Assembly: GCF_006538165.1 (NCBI RefSeq)
Contig: NZ_BDLU01000063.1
Span: forward strand, 186,001-250,000
From: Komagataeibacter diospyri
Lineage (GTDB): Bacteria > Pseudomonadota > Alphaproteobacteria > Acetobacterales > Acetobacteraceae
Direction: 5' to 3'
Length of the DNA: 64,000 nucleotides
Shown here: one piece after another, positions 35,461 to 45,516 of the stretch
Layout of the letters: each line of letters starts with the position of its first letter
How positions within the stretch are numbered: the first letter of the stretch is position 1
The notes under the pieces: model-generated
Seen by the model: only the letters and a program-made list of their open reading frames with translations
Databases searched by the model: none
Told to the model about the DNA's origin: nothing
Translations under genes and position numbers: made by a program

Positions 35461-36198
35461 TTGTCCGGGTCAGATCATCCAGCCACAGCCCATATGTGCC
35501 TGCCGGAACATGTTGCCATCATCATGGATGGCAATGGCCGCTGGGCCAGTATGCGTGGCCTTCCGCTGCTGGCGGGACATCGCGCGGGGGCGGAAGCCGT
35601 GCAGCGGACCGTTCGCGCCGCTACGGCACGGGGGGTGCGATGGCTGACGCTGTATGCATTCTCATCTGAAAACTGGCGGCGCGCACCGGGGGAGGTTGCG
35701 GACCTGACCAGCCTGCTGCGCTACTATCTGCGGCACAAGGTGGCCGAACTGTCGCGCGAAGGGGTGCGGCTGCGGATCATTGGTGATCTTGCACGTTTCC
35801 CCCGCGATATTCAGGAAGAAGCCCGTCGCGCCGAAGATGTGACGCGTGGCAATACCCGGCTGGTGCTGGTGCTGGCGCTGTCCTATGGCGGGCGGGCGGA
35901 TATCGTGCAGGCGGCAACGCGCATGGTACAGGCCGTTGCGCGGGGTGAACTGCGCCCTGACCAGATTGATGAGACCGTTTTCGCCAGTGCCCTGCTGACG
36001 GCGGGCATGCCGGATCCCGACCTGGTGGTACGGACAAGCGGGGAATGCCGCCTGTCCAATTTCCTTTTATGGCAGTCGGCTTATGCCGAACTGGTTTTCC
36101 TTGATATTCCCTGGCCGGATTTTGACGCGACGCATTTCGATACCGTGCTGGATATCTATTCACGGCGTGAAAGGCGATTCGGTGCAAGACCAGCCTGA
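35461..36198 (+). CDS. uppS: undecaprenyl diphosphate synthase (isoprenyl transferase)
   Basis: This cis-prenyltransferase extends farnesyl diphosphate to undecaprenyl diphosphate, the lipid carrier for peptidoglycan and O-antigen. The signature blocks are HVAIIMDGNGRWA (catalytic Asp), HRAGAEAVQRTVRAA, LTLYAFSSENWRRAPGEV and DLVVRTSGECRLSNFLLWQS. The Cys in SGECRLSN replaces the more usual Gln/Leu. The preferred start is a TTG at 35461, because GAGGAGGG lies ten bases upstream; GTGs at 35431 and 35437 and an ATG at 35494 are in frame. It overlaps cdsA by 17 bp. Confidence 0.95.
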   Translation: MSGSDHPATAHMCLPEHVAIIMDGNGRWASMRGLPLLAGHRAGAEAVQRTVRAATARGVRWLTLYAFSSENWRRAPGEVADLTSLLRYYLRHKVAELSREGVRLRIIGDLARFPRDIQEEARRAEDVTRGNTRLVLVLALSYGGRADIVQAATRMVQAVARGELRPDQIDETVFASALLTAGMPDPDLVVRTSGECRLSNFLLWQSAYAELVFLDIPWPDFDATHFDTVLDIYSRRERRFGARPA

Positions 36199-37036
36199 AA
36201 TCATGGGCAGGACGGCCCCTGCTGGCGCGGCAGGAAAATCAGGCAACTGGAAGGATCTGCGCGCGCGTGTCCTGTCGGCGGCCGTGCTGGTGCCGTGTGT
36301 CGCGCTGTGCGTGTGGTATGGCGGCCTGCTTTACGGCGCGCTGATCGTGCTGGCCATGGCGGGCATGGCGATGGAATGGGCGCGCATGTTCGGCTTCGGG
36401 CTGGAAACACGGCGTGGGCAGCTTTGCATGGCGTGGGCGGCCTGTATGGGGATTGCGGCGCTGGCGGGGCACTGGGGCGGGGCGCTGCTGGTCATGGCGG
36501 CGGCGATCGTGCTGGGGTCGGCCCTGTGGGCGGGGCAGGTGGCCATTGGCTGTGCCGGGCTGTCACTGCTGTGGCTGCGTTACATGAGTGAACCGGGGGC
36601 GGGGGTTGTCCTGTTCCTTGTCGCCTGCGTGGCGCTGAGTGACACCGGTGCCTACATGACCGGGCGGCTGCTTGGCGGTCCGAAGCTTGCGCCGCGTATT
36701 TCACCGGCCAAGACATGGTCAGGTTCCATCGGTGGTCTGGGGTGTGCCGTGCTTGGGGGTATGCTGATAGCAGGTCTGCTGCCCGGGGCGTTGCCGGGCG
36801 CTGTGTGGCGCGGGGCCGTGTTCGGCGCCCTTGTGGCCATGGCGGCGCAGGTCGGGGATCTCGCGGAAAGCGCGCTAAAGCGCGCGCGTGGGGTCAAGGA
36901 TTCGGGCGCCATCCTGCCCGGGCACGGGGGGCTGCTGGACCGTTTTGATGGCCTGCTGGTTGCGGCCCCCATGGCAGCGCTGCTGTCGCTGGGTGCGGCG
37001 GGGGGCATTGCTTTCTGGTATGTGGGTCTGCACTGA
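36182..37036 (+). CDS. cdsA: phosphatidate cytidylyltransferase
   Basis: CdsA makes CDP-diacylglycerol, the precursor of all phospholipids, in the inner membrane. The 284-residue protein is strongly hydrophobic with about seven or eight membrane segments, and it carries the CDS signature DSGAILPGHGGLLDRFDGLL near the C-terminus and the segment KLAPRISPAKTWSGSIGG before it. The GTG at 36182 has AAAGG seven bases upstream and overlaps the uppS stop region. An ATG at 36203 is an alternative. Confidence 0.94.
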   Translation: MQDQPEIMGRTAPAGAAGKSGNWKDLRARVLSAAVLVPCVALCVWYGGLLYGALIVLAMAGMAMEWARMFGFGLETRRGQLCMAWAACMGIAALAGHWGGALLVMAAAIVLGSALWAGQVAIGCAGLSLLWLRYMSEPGAGVVLFLVACVALSDTGAYMTGRLLGGPKLAPRISPAKTWSGSIGGLGCAVLGGMLIAGLLPGALPGAVWRGAVFGALVAMAAQVGDLAESALKRARGVKDSGAILPGHGGLLDRFDGLLVAAPMAALLSLGAAGGIAFWYVGLH

Positions 37037-37080
37037 GCCGATGGCTGCGGCCATGAACAGTTTTGGGGAATGACGTTACA

Positions 37081-38238
37081 ATGAAGACAGTTTCCGTTCT
37101 GGGCAGCACGGGCAGCATTGGCTGTTCCACGGTGGACCTGCTGCTGCAGGCACCTGACCAGTTCCGTACCGGCGCCCTGGTGGGCGGGCGTAATGTCACG
37201 AAGCTGGCGGAACAGGCCCGGGCACTGAATGCGCAGCGTGCGGTGATCGCTGATGAAAGCCTGCTGCCGGAACTGGAACGCCTGCTGGCGGGTAGCGGGG
37301 TCGAGACCGCGGGCGGCCGTGCCGCCGTGATCGAGGCCGCAGGCCTGCCGGTGGACTGGACCATGGCGGCGATTACCGGCGCCACGGGCCTGGAACCCAC
37401 GCTGGCCGCCGTGCGTAACGGCGGGTCCGTAGCTCTCGCCAACAAGGAAGCGCTGGTCTGCGCCGGTGATGTCATGCTCCGGGCCGTGGCGGATGCGGGG
37501 GCGACCCTGCTGCCGGTCGATTCCGAACATAACGCCGTATTCCAGTCCATGGCCGACAAGCAGGCCGATGAGGTTGAACAGATCATCCTGACCGCCTCGG
37601 GTGGCCCGTTCCGCAGGGCGAGCCTTGAGGAAATGGAAAAGGCCCCGCTGGAGGCCGCGCTGAAGCATCCCACATGGACCATGGGGGCGAAGATCACCAT
37701 CGATTCCGCCACCATGTTCAACAAGGGGCTGGAACTGATCGAGGCCGCGCGCCTGTTCAACGTGACCGAGGACAAGCTGGGTGTTGTCGTGCATCCGCAA
37801 TCCGTGGTGCATGGCATGGTTCAGTATACCGATGGCTCCATCGTGGCCCAGCTTGGTTCTGCCGATATGCGCATTCCCATCGCCCATACGCTGGCGTGGC
37901 CTGCGCGCATGGCCACCAATTCACCGCGGCTGGACCTGGCCACGCTGGCGCGCCTTGATTTCGAGGCCCCGGATGAGGTCCGTTTCCCCGCGCTGCGGCT
38001 TGCGCGCGAATCCCTGCGGGTGGGCGGTGCGATGCCCGCCATCCTGTCGGGGGCGAATGAAATTGCGGTCGAAGCGTTCCTGAAACGCGAAATCGGCTTT
38101 CTTGATATTGCACGGATCGTCGAGGATGTGATGCAATCCATCGGGCCACAGCGTGCGGATACGCTGGAGGAAGTGCTGCACTGGGATAACGAATCCCGCC
38201 GTGTTGCCCGCCAGCGTACGGTTGCCCGCGCGGCCTGA
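37081..38238 (+). CDS. dxr: 1-deoxy-D-xylulose 5-phosphate reductoisomerase
   Basis: Dxr converts DXP to MEP with NADPH, the first committed step of the non-mevalonate isoprenoid pathway. The 385-residue product has the NADPH-binding VLGSTGSIGCSTVDLL, then LPVDSEHNAVFQ (metal-binding Asp/Glu), ILTASGGPFR, and HPTWTMGAKITIDSATMFNK. The chosen ATG at 37081 begins directly at the Rossmann strand; an in-frame ATG lies 18 bp upstream. The gene is flanked by cdsA and rseP in the standard proteobacterial order. Confidence 0.97.
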   Translation: MKTVSVLGSTGSIGCSTVDLLLQAPDQFRTGALVGGRNVTKLAEQARALNAQRAVIADESLLPELERLLAGSGVETAGGRAAVIEAAGLPVDWTMAAITGATGLEPTLAAVRNGGSVALANKEALVCAGDVMLRAVADAGATLLPVDSEHNAVFQSMADKQADEVEQIILTASGGPFRRASLEEMEKAPLEAALKHPTWTMGAKITIDSATMFNKGLELIEAARLFNVTEDKLGVVVHPQSVVHGMVQYTDGSIVAQLGSADMRIPIAHTLAWPARMATNSPRLDLATLARLDFEAPDEVRFPALRLARESLRVGGAMPAILSGANEIAVEAFLKREIGFLDIARIVEDVMQSIGPQRADTLEEVLHWDNESRRVARQRTVARAA

Positions 38239-38286
38239 CATGATTCTGGATGGTCTTTCTGGCCATCGGGAGATAGCGTAGCATTC

Positions 38287-39393
38287 ATGCATGATCTGAT
38301 CCGGACCGTTCTGGCTTTCTCCCTTGTGTTGGGGGTGCTGGTTTTCATTCACGAACTTGGTCACTACCTTGCCGCGCGCTGGCGTGGCGTGCATGTCGAG
38401 GTTTTTTCGATCGGTTTCGGCCGTCCGCTCCTGCGCTGGCATGACAGCGTGGGCACGGAATGGCGTCTGTGCCCCGTGCCGCTGGGTGGATATGTCCGCC
38501 CGCATGGATTCGAAGGGCCGGAAGACGCGACCGAGGAGCAGAAAGCAGCGTGGCAGCCCGGACGGACGTTCCATGACAAACCGGTCCTGTCCCGGGCCAT
38601 CGTGATCATGGCCGGGCCGGTATTCAATTTCCTGCTGGCCATCGTGCTGTTTACCGGCCTGTTCGCCATGTCGGGACAGCCGCATATCCTTAATCAGGTG
38701 GCCCAGGTCGTGCCTGGCGGTGCCGCCGCCGATGCCGGGGTGGAAAAGGGCGACGTGATCGTGCGTGTGGGTGACCACAGTGTACATGACGTGGCCGATC
38801 TGCAGTCCTTTGTCAGCGGGCAGGCGGATGCCCGGACCACGCTTACGGTCCGCCGAAATGATGCGGAACAGACGCTGCCGGTCCATATCGGCACCGTGGG
38901 GGACGGGGGCAGCCGTCATGGCCAGATTGGCGTGTCTTTTGCAGCCGAGGTCGGCAAGCCGCAATCCCTGCCGCGGGCCTTTGTTTCCGCCATAAAGGAA
39001 ACATGGAACGTGTCGGTCCAGACGCTGGATGGGCTGTGGCAGATGATTACGGGGCAGCACAGCACCAAAGATCTTGGCGGTCCACTGCGCATTGCCCAGA
39101 TGTCGGGACAGGTGGCGCAGTATGGCCTGCCCAGCCTGGTGTCGTTCATGGCGCTGCTGTCGATCAACCTCGGGCTGATCAACCTGTTCCCCGTGCCGAT
39201 TCTTGATGGTGGGCGGCTGGTATTTTATATATTTGAGGCTATTCTGGGGCGGCCGGTGTCCCGCCGGGTGCAGGAGATCAGCTTTCAGGCCGGCTTTGCG
39301 CTGATCGCCGGATTATTTCTGTTTTCAACCTTTAACGATCTGTCACATTTCGGCCTGTTCCAATGGCTCGCGTCGCGCGCGGGACAGGGCTAA
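38287..39393 (+). CDS. rseP: site-2 intramembrane zinc metalloprotease RseP
   Basis: RseP cleaves membrane-bound substrates such as anti-sigma factors and leftover signal peptides. The 368-residue product has the zinc-binding HELGH at residues 22-26 in its first membrane segment, a PDZ domain around residues 130-210 and the third-ligand motif NLFPVPILDGGRL in a later segment. Only one PDZ domain is evident, whereas E. coli RseP has two; this is common in alphaproteobacteria. The ATG at 38287 lies 48 bp after dxr. Confidence 0.95.
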   Translation: MHDLIRTVLAFSLVLGVLVFIHELGHYLAARWRGVHVEVFSIGFGRPLLRWHDSVGTEWRLCPVPLGGYVRPHGFEGPEDATEEQKAAWQPGRTFHDKPVLSRAIVIMAGPVFNFLLAIVLFTGLFAMSGQPHILNQVAQVVPGGAAADAGVEKGDVIVRVGDHSVHDVADLQSFVSGQADARTTLTVRRNDAEQTLPVHIGTVGDGGSRHGQIGVSFAAEVGKPQSLPRAFVSAIKETWNVSVQTLDGLWQMITGQHSTKDLGGPLRIAQMSGQVAQYGLPSLVSFMALLSINLGLINLFPVPILDGGRLVFYIFEAILGRPVSRRVQEISFQAGFALIAGLFLFSTFNDLSHFGLFQWLASRAGQG

Positions 39394-39543
39394 GGTGCAG
39401 CAGGTGAGACAAGTGCTTGCACAGTGTGGCGTATATCGGATAGGTCCGCCACGAAGACTGATACATGACAGGAAGGGAGCCGGCCCTCCATCCGGTCTTA
39501 ATGCATGGCTGATCCGCATGCCGAGTGGTGAGGAATAGCGATT

Positions 39544-42006
39544 TTGTCGAGTAAACGTTCAGCGCTGCTTGCGTCTGCCTGCGTTATGCCGCTGTTCTGG
39601 ACGGCCGGTGCGTATGCACAGGAAGAAGCAGCACAGAACACGCCATTCGGCGGGGATATGGCGCCAGTGGATGGCGCGGAACAGCAGCAGGCACCCGAGG
39701 TGGAGGCGATCAAGCCCCCTCCGCTTGAAGATCCGATCGAAGCGGTGGATATCAAGGGTAACAGCCGCATCGAGACCAGCACCATCCTGTCATACATGGT
39801 TGTCCAGCCCGGCGACCGCTTCAATCAGGATCTGCTCGACCGTTCGCTCAAGACCCTGTACGCCACCGGCCTGTTCCATGATGTAACGCTCAAGCGCGTG
39901 GGCAACGTGCTTGAAGTGCATGTGGTCGAAAACCCGATCGTCAACCGTATCGTGTTTGAAGGCAACCATTCCGCCAAGGACGAGGACCTGACAAAGGTCA
40001 TCTCGCTGCGGCCGCGCGCGGTCTATTCCCCGCAGGGGATTGCTGCCGACCGCACGAAAATTCTGGGGGTGTATGCAGAAAAGGCGCGTTACGCAGCTAC
40101 TGTCACGCCGCAGATCATCCGCCTTGCGCATAACCGCGTTGATGTGATCTTCCACATCAACGAAGCGCAGAAAACGCTTATCAAGAAGGTGACCTTCGTG
40201 GGGAACCACGCGTTCAGCAGCGCGGCCCTGGCGGGTGTCGTATCCTCCAAGGAGACGGCGTGGTACCGTTTCTTTGCATCCAGCGACCAGTATAATCCCG
40301 AGCGCATCAAATACGATGCTGAACTGCTGCATCGTTTTTACCTGAAAAATGGCTTTGTTGATTTCCAGATCAAGAATGCCACGGGTGAACTGTCAGCTGA
40401 CCGCAAGAGCTTCTACATCACCTATACGATGGAAGAAGGCCCGCGTTATCGCCTGAACAAAATGGATGTGCGGTCCTCCCTGCGCCATGTCAGTGCTGAG
40501 TCCATGCGCAAGTACATCTCGCTGTTCCACGGGCAGTGGTATGATGGCAGCGCCATCCAGCATAACGCGACGGATATGCAGGAAATGCTGCAGGGCAAGG
40601 GTTATCCCTTCGCCATGGTCCATCCTGAAATTGCCCGCAACCCGGAAAAGCGCACCGTCAACCTTCTGTTTGACATAAGCGAAGGCCCGCGGATGTATGT
40701 CGAGCGTATCGACATCAACGGCAACACCATTACCGAGGACAAGGTCATCCGGCGGCAGCTGCCCATGGCCGAAGGCGACCCGTACACCCCGCTGGACCGC
40801 AAGTATTCCAAGCTGATCCTGGAAGACCTGGGATTCTTCAAGACCGTCTCGATCGACCAGACGCCGGGTTCAGCGCCGGACAAGGTCAACATTTCGGCCG
40901 ACGTGGTGGAAAAGCCGACGGGTGAATTCTCGTTGGGTGGCGGTTACTCGACCGATGCCGGCGTGCTGGGCAACCTCGGGCTGAAGCAGCATAACCTGCT
41001 GGGTACCGGCATTGACGCGGGCTTCACGGGTACTGCCGCGTATTATGAAGACCAGGCAGACATTTCGCTGACGGACCCGTATTTTCTCAACCGCAACCTT
41101 GTGGCGGGCATCGACCTGTTCGGTATCCAGAACCGCTACATGACGTACCAGAGCTATTCCGAAGCGCGTATCGGCATGACGCTGCGTATGGGTTACTCCT
41201 ATAACAACCACCTGTCGCAGTCGTGGAGCTATACGCTGACCGATCGTGATATCGGGGACACGTGGTCTGATTCATCGTATTACGTGCAGGACCAGAATGG
41301 CTGGTCGCTTCTGTCACAGCTCAGCACCACACTGACATACGATACACGTGACCGCAGGCAGCAGCCGCATAAAGGTTTCGTCATACGTGTGGGTGGTGAC
41401 TTCGCCGGTATTGGCGGTAACGAACGCTATCTGCGTGGCAAGGTGGATGCCGCCTACTACATCCCGCTTGACAGCATCATGGGCAACCACGACTGGACGG
41501 TCAGCTTCCGTGCCGGTGCGGGCGACATCATGAACTGGGGTGGTGGTCGCAGCGACATCATCGATAACTTCTATCTTGGTGGTAACTCGCTGCGTGGCTT
41601 CATGGATGGTGGTGTCGGGCCGCGAAGCTACGCCATCCCCGCGCGTGACGGTAACCCGATGCATTCGCAGCAGGACTTCCTGGGCGGCCGGTTCATGTAC
41701 ACGGCGTCAGCGCAGGTGGACTTCCCCATTCCGTTCGCATCCGCCATGGGGATCAAGGGACGGTACTTTGTGGATATGGGTGGACTGGACGGGTTGCGCG
41801 TGCGCAGGCGCTATACATCCATGAAGGACTGGCCGAAATATACCCCGGTGTATGATGATACACTGACACCTGTGGTCTCGACCGGCGTGGGTATCGCGTG
41901 GAAGAGTCCGTTCGGGCTTGTGAATATCGATCTGGGCGTTCCCCTGCACAAGGGAACGAACGACAGGACCCAGTTGCTCCGCTTCGGCTTCGGCCAACAA
42001 TTCTGA
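39544..42006 (+). CDS. bamA: outer-membrane protein assembly factor BamA
   Basis: BamA is the central pore of the machine that inserts beta-barrel proteins into the outer membrane. The 820-residue product has a signal peptide (SKRSALLASACVMPLFWTAG, cut near AYA-QEEA), five POTRA domains (about residues 60-440, starting DIKGNSRIETSTILSYM) and a C-terminal 16-strand barrel ending RFGFGQQF with the terminal Phe required for assembly. The insert between signal and first POTRA is Gln/Pro-rich. The start is a TTG at 39544 with GAGGAA upstream. ompH follows 7 bp later. Confidence 0.97.
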   Translation: MSSKRSALLASACVMPLFWTAGAYAQEEAAQNTPFGGDMAPVDGAEQQQAPEVEAIKPPPLEDPIEAVDIKGNSRIETSTILSYMVVQPGDRFNQDLLDRSLKTLYATGLFHDVTLKRVGNVLEVHVVENPIVNRIVFEGNHSAKDEDLTKVISLRPRAVYSPQGIAADRTKILGVYAEKARYAATVTPQIIRLAHNRVDVIFHINEAQKTLIKKVTFVGNHAFSSAALAGVVSSKETAWYRFFASSDQYNPERIKYDAELLHRFYLKNGFVDFQIKNATGELSADRKSFYITYTMEEGPRYRLNKMDVRSSLRHVSAESMRKYISLFHGQWYDGSAIQHNATDMQEMLQGKGYPFAMVHPEIARNPEKRTVNLLFDISEGPRMYVERIDINGNTITEDKVIRRQLPMAEGDPYTPLDRKYSKLILEDLGFFKTVSIDQTPGSAPDKVNISADVVEKPTGEFSLGGGYSTDAGVLGNLGLKQHNLLGTGIDAGFTGTAAYYEDQADISLTDPYFLNRNLVAGIDLFGIQNRYMTYQSYSEARIGMTLRMGYSYNNHLSQSWSYTLTDRDIGDTWSDSSYYVQDQNGWSLLSQLSTTLTYDTRDRRQQPHKGFVIRVGGDFAGIGGNERYLRGKVDAAYYIPLDSIMGNHDWTVSFRAGAGDIMNWGGGRSDIIDNFYLGGNSLRGFMDGGVGPRSYAIPARDGNPMHSQQDFLGGRFMYTASAQVDFPIPFASAMGIKGRYFVDMGGLDGLRVRRRYTSMKDWPKYTPVYDDTLTPVVSTGVGIAWKSPFGLVNIDLGVPLHKGTNDRTQLLRFGFGQQF

Positions 42007-42013
42007 GGTGATA

Positions 42014-42862
42014 ATGTTGCGTAAATCCGGCATCCGTCTGCTTGCCGCAACCGCTCTGCTCGGGTGGGGATATCAGGCCGTATCAGGCGCGCACGCGCAG
42101 GGTTCCGGCGGGAACTCCGGCTGGTTCGTGCCCAAGGCGGCGCAGCCCGCCGCCCATCCGGCCCAGCATGAGGCACCTGCCCCCGTCCAGCTGCCCGCCC
42201 CCCAGTCGGACAGTGAGGAAGCACAGTCACAGACGCCGCCCATCCTGCCGCAGCCGCCCGTGCCCAAGGCACCGGACGTGCCCAAGAGCGCACCGCCCCC
42301 GGCCCCTGTCATCGGTGTCATCAGCGTGCCTGATGTCATGCGCATGTCATCTGCCGCGCAGCAGGCCGAACGTGTGCTGGGTGCGCGCCGTGACGACCTG
42401 GCCCGCGATGCCCAGAAGGAGCAGGCCGGCTGGCGTGACGAACAGCAGAAGCTGCAGGGTCAGGCCAAGACGATGTCATCCGACCAGATCCAGGGCAGCG
42501 AGCGCAAGCTGCAGGAACGCGTGCTGGCGGCCCAGAAAAACTTCCGCAACCGCAACCGCGTGATCCAGGAAGCCGCGCAGGTCGCGCTGGGGCAGATCGA
42601 ACGTGAGCTGGTCCAGATCATACGGCAGGTTGCCGCCAGCCGTGGCATGAACCTTGTGCTGCATCGCGAGCAGGTGGCCCTGAGCCAGGAAAGCCTGGAT
42701 ATCACGCAGCAGGTGGCGACGCAGCTGAACGGGGTGCTGCCGACCGTATTCATCCCCGCAGCCGATGTGGACCCCGAGGTTCTGGCCAAGTCCGGTACCA
42801 TGCCGACCACGGCGGATGCCGACCGTCAGGCCGCCCCTGCCGCCGCACCGGCCAAGCATTAA
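42014..42862 (+). CDS. OmpH/Skp-like periplasmic chaperone
   Basis: Skp-type chaperones hold unfolded outer-membrane proteins on their way to BamA. The 282-residue product has a signal peptide (RLLAATALLGWGYQAVSGAHA) and a Skp-like helical region from about residue 100 with the coiled-coil-rich RDDLARDAQKEQAGWRDEQQ. Between them lies a Pro/Ala-rich low-complexity stretch (residues about 40-98) that is not part of the usual 160-residue Skp. The ATG at 42014 follows GAGGTGATA directly after the bamA stop codon. Confidence 0.88.
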   Translation: MLRKSGIRLLAATALLGWGYQAVSGAHAQGSGGNSGWFVPKAAQPAAHPAQHEAPAPVQLPAPQSDSEEAQSQTPPILPQPPVPKAPDVPKSAPPPAPVIGVISVPDVMRMSSAAQQAERVLGARRDDLARDAQKEQAGWRDEQQKLQGQAKTMSSDQIQGSERKLQERVLAAQKNFRNRNRVIQEAAQVALGQIERELVQIIRQVAASRGMNLVLHREQVALSQESLDITQQVATQLNGVLPTVFIPAADVDPEVLAKSGTMPTTADADRQAAPAAAPAKH

Positions 42863-42872
42863 GGTCGGTTGC

Positions 42873-43958
42873 ATGACAGTGACGCCGGATAACGTACCGG
42901 GCGATCCACGGTTTTTCGTAACGCAGGGACCGTTCGGGCTGGAACAGCTTGCGCAGTGCAGCGGGGCTGAACTGCGCAAGGCTGCTGACAGTGCGCAGGC
43001 CTGCACCCAGTTCAGCGGCATAGCGCCACTGCAGTCTGCAACGCGGGGGCAGGTCAGCTTTCTGGACAACCGGCGCTACCTTCCGCTGCTGGAAGGAACT
43101 GAAGCCGGTGCAGTGATCGTGGCCCCGGCATTCGCGGACAAAGTGCCTCCCCATGCCGCGGTTCTGGTGTCAAAGGCGCCGTATCAGACATGGGCACGCA
43201 TTGCGTCCCTGTTCTATCCGCCGCCGCCGGTCCGGCCGGGCATTCACCCTTCCGCCGTGATCGGGACAGGGTGTGAAATTGATCCCACGGCCGCGATTGG
43301 TGCGTTTACGGTGGTGGGTGATGGGGTGCGCATTGGTGCGGGTACCGATATCGGTACCCATGTCAGCATCGGGGGCGGGGTGGAAATCGGGGCGCGCTGC
43401 CGCATTGGCGCGCATGTCGCCATTTCCCATGCCCTGCTGGGTGAACGTGTCACGCTGCTGCCGGGCGCGCGTATCGGACAGGACGGATTTGGCTTTGCCG
43501 TAACGTCCGAAGGTTTTGAAAGCGTGCCACAGCTTGGCCGCGTGATCCTGGAAGACGGGGTAGAGATCGGGGCCAATTCCACCGTGGATCGCGGGTCCAT
43601 CCGTGATACGGTGATCGGGGCTGGCTCACGCCTCGACAATCTGGTGCAGATTGGCCATAATGCGCGGCTGGGACGCTGCTGTATCGTGGTTTCCCAGGCT
43701 GGCATTTCCGGTTCGACCGAACTTGGTGATTTCGTGACGGTTGCGGCGCAGGCCGGCCTGATCGGGCATATCAAGATCGGCACCAAGGCCCGGATCGGCG
43801 CGCAGTGTGGTGTCATGTCCGATGTGGAAGCCGGAGCCGATGTAATCGGCAGTCCGGCTATGCCTTTTCGGGAATTTTTCCGGAATGTCGCCTTTCTGCG
43901 TCGGATGGCCAGGAAAACGACGCAGGATGGAGGCAGTGAAAAGGCAGACAATGCCTGA
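42873..43958 (+). CDS. lpxD: UDP-3-O-(3-hydroxyacyl)glucosamine N-acyltransferase
   Basis: LpxD adds the second acyl chain to the lipid A precursor. The 361-residue protein has an N-terminal uridine-binding domain (residues 1-110, including GQVSFLDNRRY) and a left-handed beta-helix of hexapeptide repeats. The catalytic His is in LVQIGHNARLGRCC, and the C-terminal part carries SDVEAGADVIGSPAMPFREF. The ATG at 42873 is 10 bp after the ompH stop codon with AAGG upstream. Confidence 0.96.
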   Translation: MTVTPDNVPGDPRFFVTQGPFGLEQLAQCSGAELRKAADSAQACTQFSGIAPLQSATRGQVSFLDNRRYLPLLEGTEAGAVIVAPAFADKVPPHAAVLVSKAPYQTWARIASLFYPPPPVRPGIHPSAVIGTGCEIDPTAAIGAFTVVGDGVRIGAGTDIGTHVSIGGGVEIGARCRIGAHVAISHALLGERVTLLPGARIGQDGFGFAVTSEGFESVPQLGRVILEDGVEIGANSTVDRGSIRDTVIGAGSRLDNLVQIGHNARLGRCCIVVSQAGISGSTELGDFVTVAAQAGLIGHIKIGTKARIGAQCGVMSDVEAGADVIGSPAMPFREFFRNVAFLRRMARKTTQDGGSEKADNA

Positions 43959-44038
43959 TTGCCTGATATCATTGCATATTCAACCGGCCCGAAGCCACTG
44001 TTCCGTCTGGCGCGGGGGCTTTCAGGCCGAACAAGTGG

Positions 44039-44533
44039 TTGGACGACGTGGATAAAGAAGTAGAGGCACTCCCAGCGGACGGAACACCCGCGACGCTGGA
44101 ATCAATTGATATCATGCGGATCATGGAAGCGATTCCCCATCGCTATCCGTTCCTGCTGATTGATCGCATGGTTGATATCGTGCTGGGGCAGTCGGCGGTT
44201 GGCATCAAGAATGTCACGGTCAACGAACCGCATTTTCAGGGGCATTTCCCGGCACGTCCCGTCATGCCCGGTGTCCTGATCATCGAAGCCATGGCCCAGA
44301 CAGCGGCAACGCTGGTGGTCATGACGCTTGGTTCGGCATTCGAAGGCAAGCTGGTCTATTTCATGACGATTGATGGCGCGAAATTCCGCCGTCCCGTCGG
44401 GCCGGGTGACCAGTTGCGCATCCATGTCGAAAAAGAACGTAGCCGCGCGAATGTCTGGAAATTCAAGGGTGTGGCGCGGGTTGATGGCGTATCTGTTGCC
44501 GAAGCAACATTCAGCGCCATGATCATGGGGTAA
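44039..44533 (+). CDS. fabZ: 3-hydroxyacyl-ACP dehydratase FabZ
   Basis: FabZ dehydrates beta-hydroxyacyl-ACP in fatty-acid elongation. The 164-residue hot-dog protein has the catalytic His in [15 protein letters not shown] and the catalytic Glu in [15 protein letters not shown], with [11 protein letters not shown] between them. The start is uncertain: a TTG at 44039 and a GTG at 44048 are both in frame with poor sites. It lies between lpxD and lpxA, which compete with FabZ for the same hydroxyacyl-ACP pool. Confidence 0.96.
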   Translation: MDDVDKEVEALPADGTPATLESIDIMRIMEAIPHRYPFLLIDRMVDIVLGQSAVGIKNVTVNEPHFQGHFPARPVMPGVLIIEAMAQTAATLVVMTLGSAFEGKLVYFMTIDGAKFRRPVGPGDQLRIHVEKERSRANVWKFKGVARVDGVSVAEATFSAMIMG

Positions 44534-44622
44534 TACCGCGGGAAACGGGTGGTGGCGCGGGTCCGTCCAGCGGGCGGCCCGGTGTCCGCTTCCGGGTCTT
44601 TGGGCCATAGTTACTTGCGGGG

Positions 44623-45516
44623 ATGGAGGCTATTCTGGCAGGAAGTTCATCTAACGGTACCGACATGGATGAACGGCGTGGAAAAGCGCCTGAAATCCAT
44701 CCATCGTCCATTGTTTCCAGCCGTGCGCGTATTGGTGATGGCGTACGCATCGGGCCATGGTGCTCGATCGGACCGGATGTCGAAATCAGGGATAATGCCG
44801 AACTGATTTCACATGTGGTGGTTGATGGTCGCACGACCCTGGGCGAAGGGGTGGTGTGTTATCCCTTCACATCTGTGGGCATGGCGCCGCAGGACCTGAA
44901 ATACAGGGGCGAGCCGACATCGTGCATGATTGGTGCCCGCACCATCATTCGTGAAAACGTGACCATTCACCGTGGCACGGCCACCGGTACGGGTGTGACC
45001 CGCATCGGGCCGGACTGCCTGATCATGGCCAATTCCCATGTGGCGCATGACTGTACGCTGGGGCGTGGCGTCATTATCGTCAATAATGTGGTCATGGGTG
45101 GCCATGTGGTGATCGGGGATGATGCCCGCATCATGGGGGCGGCCGCCCTGCACCAGTTCGTACGCATCGGCCATGCCGCACTGGTCGGTGGCGTGTGTGG
45201 GGTGGAAGCGGATGTCATTCCGTATGGCAGCGTGCTGGGTAACCGCGCGCGGCTGGTGGGACTGCACTGGATCTGGCTGAGGCGCAATGGTGTCCAGCCT
45301 GATGAGGTCCGGCGCATGCGCCAGGCCTTCCGTGCCCTGTATCCCAAGGCGGCCCACGCCACTGGCGCGGTTTTCCAGGACCGGCTGGAGCATGTGCGCC
45401 AGACTTATGCTGATGACGCGCGTGTTGTTGAAATCCTTGATTTTATTGCAGCCCCCAGCCATCGCGGCCTTGTCAGGGTACAGGGCGGGGACATGATCGA
45501 GAGCGATGGCGCCTGA
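44623..45516 (+). CDS. lpxA: UDP-N-acetylglucosamine acyltransferase
   Basis: LpxA catalyses the first step of lipid A synthesis. The 297-residue product is a left-handed beta-helix starting EIHPSSIVSSRARIGDGVRI, with the catalytic His in MANSHVAHDCTLG and the C-terminal helical cap LEHVRQTYADDARVVEI. The first 14 residues are unusual, and a second ATG at 44665 (MDERRGKAPEIHP) would give a more standard length; neither has a strong ribosome-binding site. The 3' end overlaps lpxI by 11 bp. Confidence 0.96.
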   Translation: MEAILAGSSSNGTDMDERRGKAPEIHPSSIVSSRARIGDGVRIGPWCSIGPDVEIRDNAELISHVVVDGRTTLGEGVVCYPFTSVGMAPQDLKYRGEPTSCMIGARTIIRENVTIHRGTATGTGVTRIGPDCLIMANSHVAHDCTLGRGVIIVNNVVMGGHVVIGDDARIMGAAALHQFVRIGHAALVGGVCGVEADVIPYGSVLGNRARLVGLHWIWLRRNGVQPDEVRRMRQAFRALYPKAAHATGAVFQDRLEHVRQTYADDARVVEILDFIAAPSHRGLVRVQGGDMIESDGA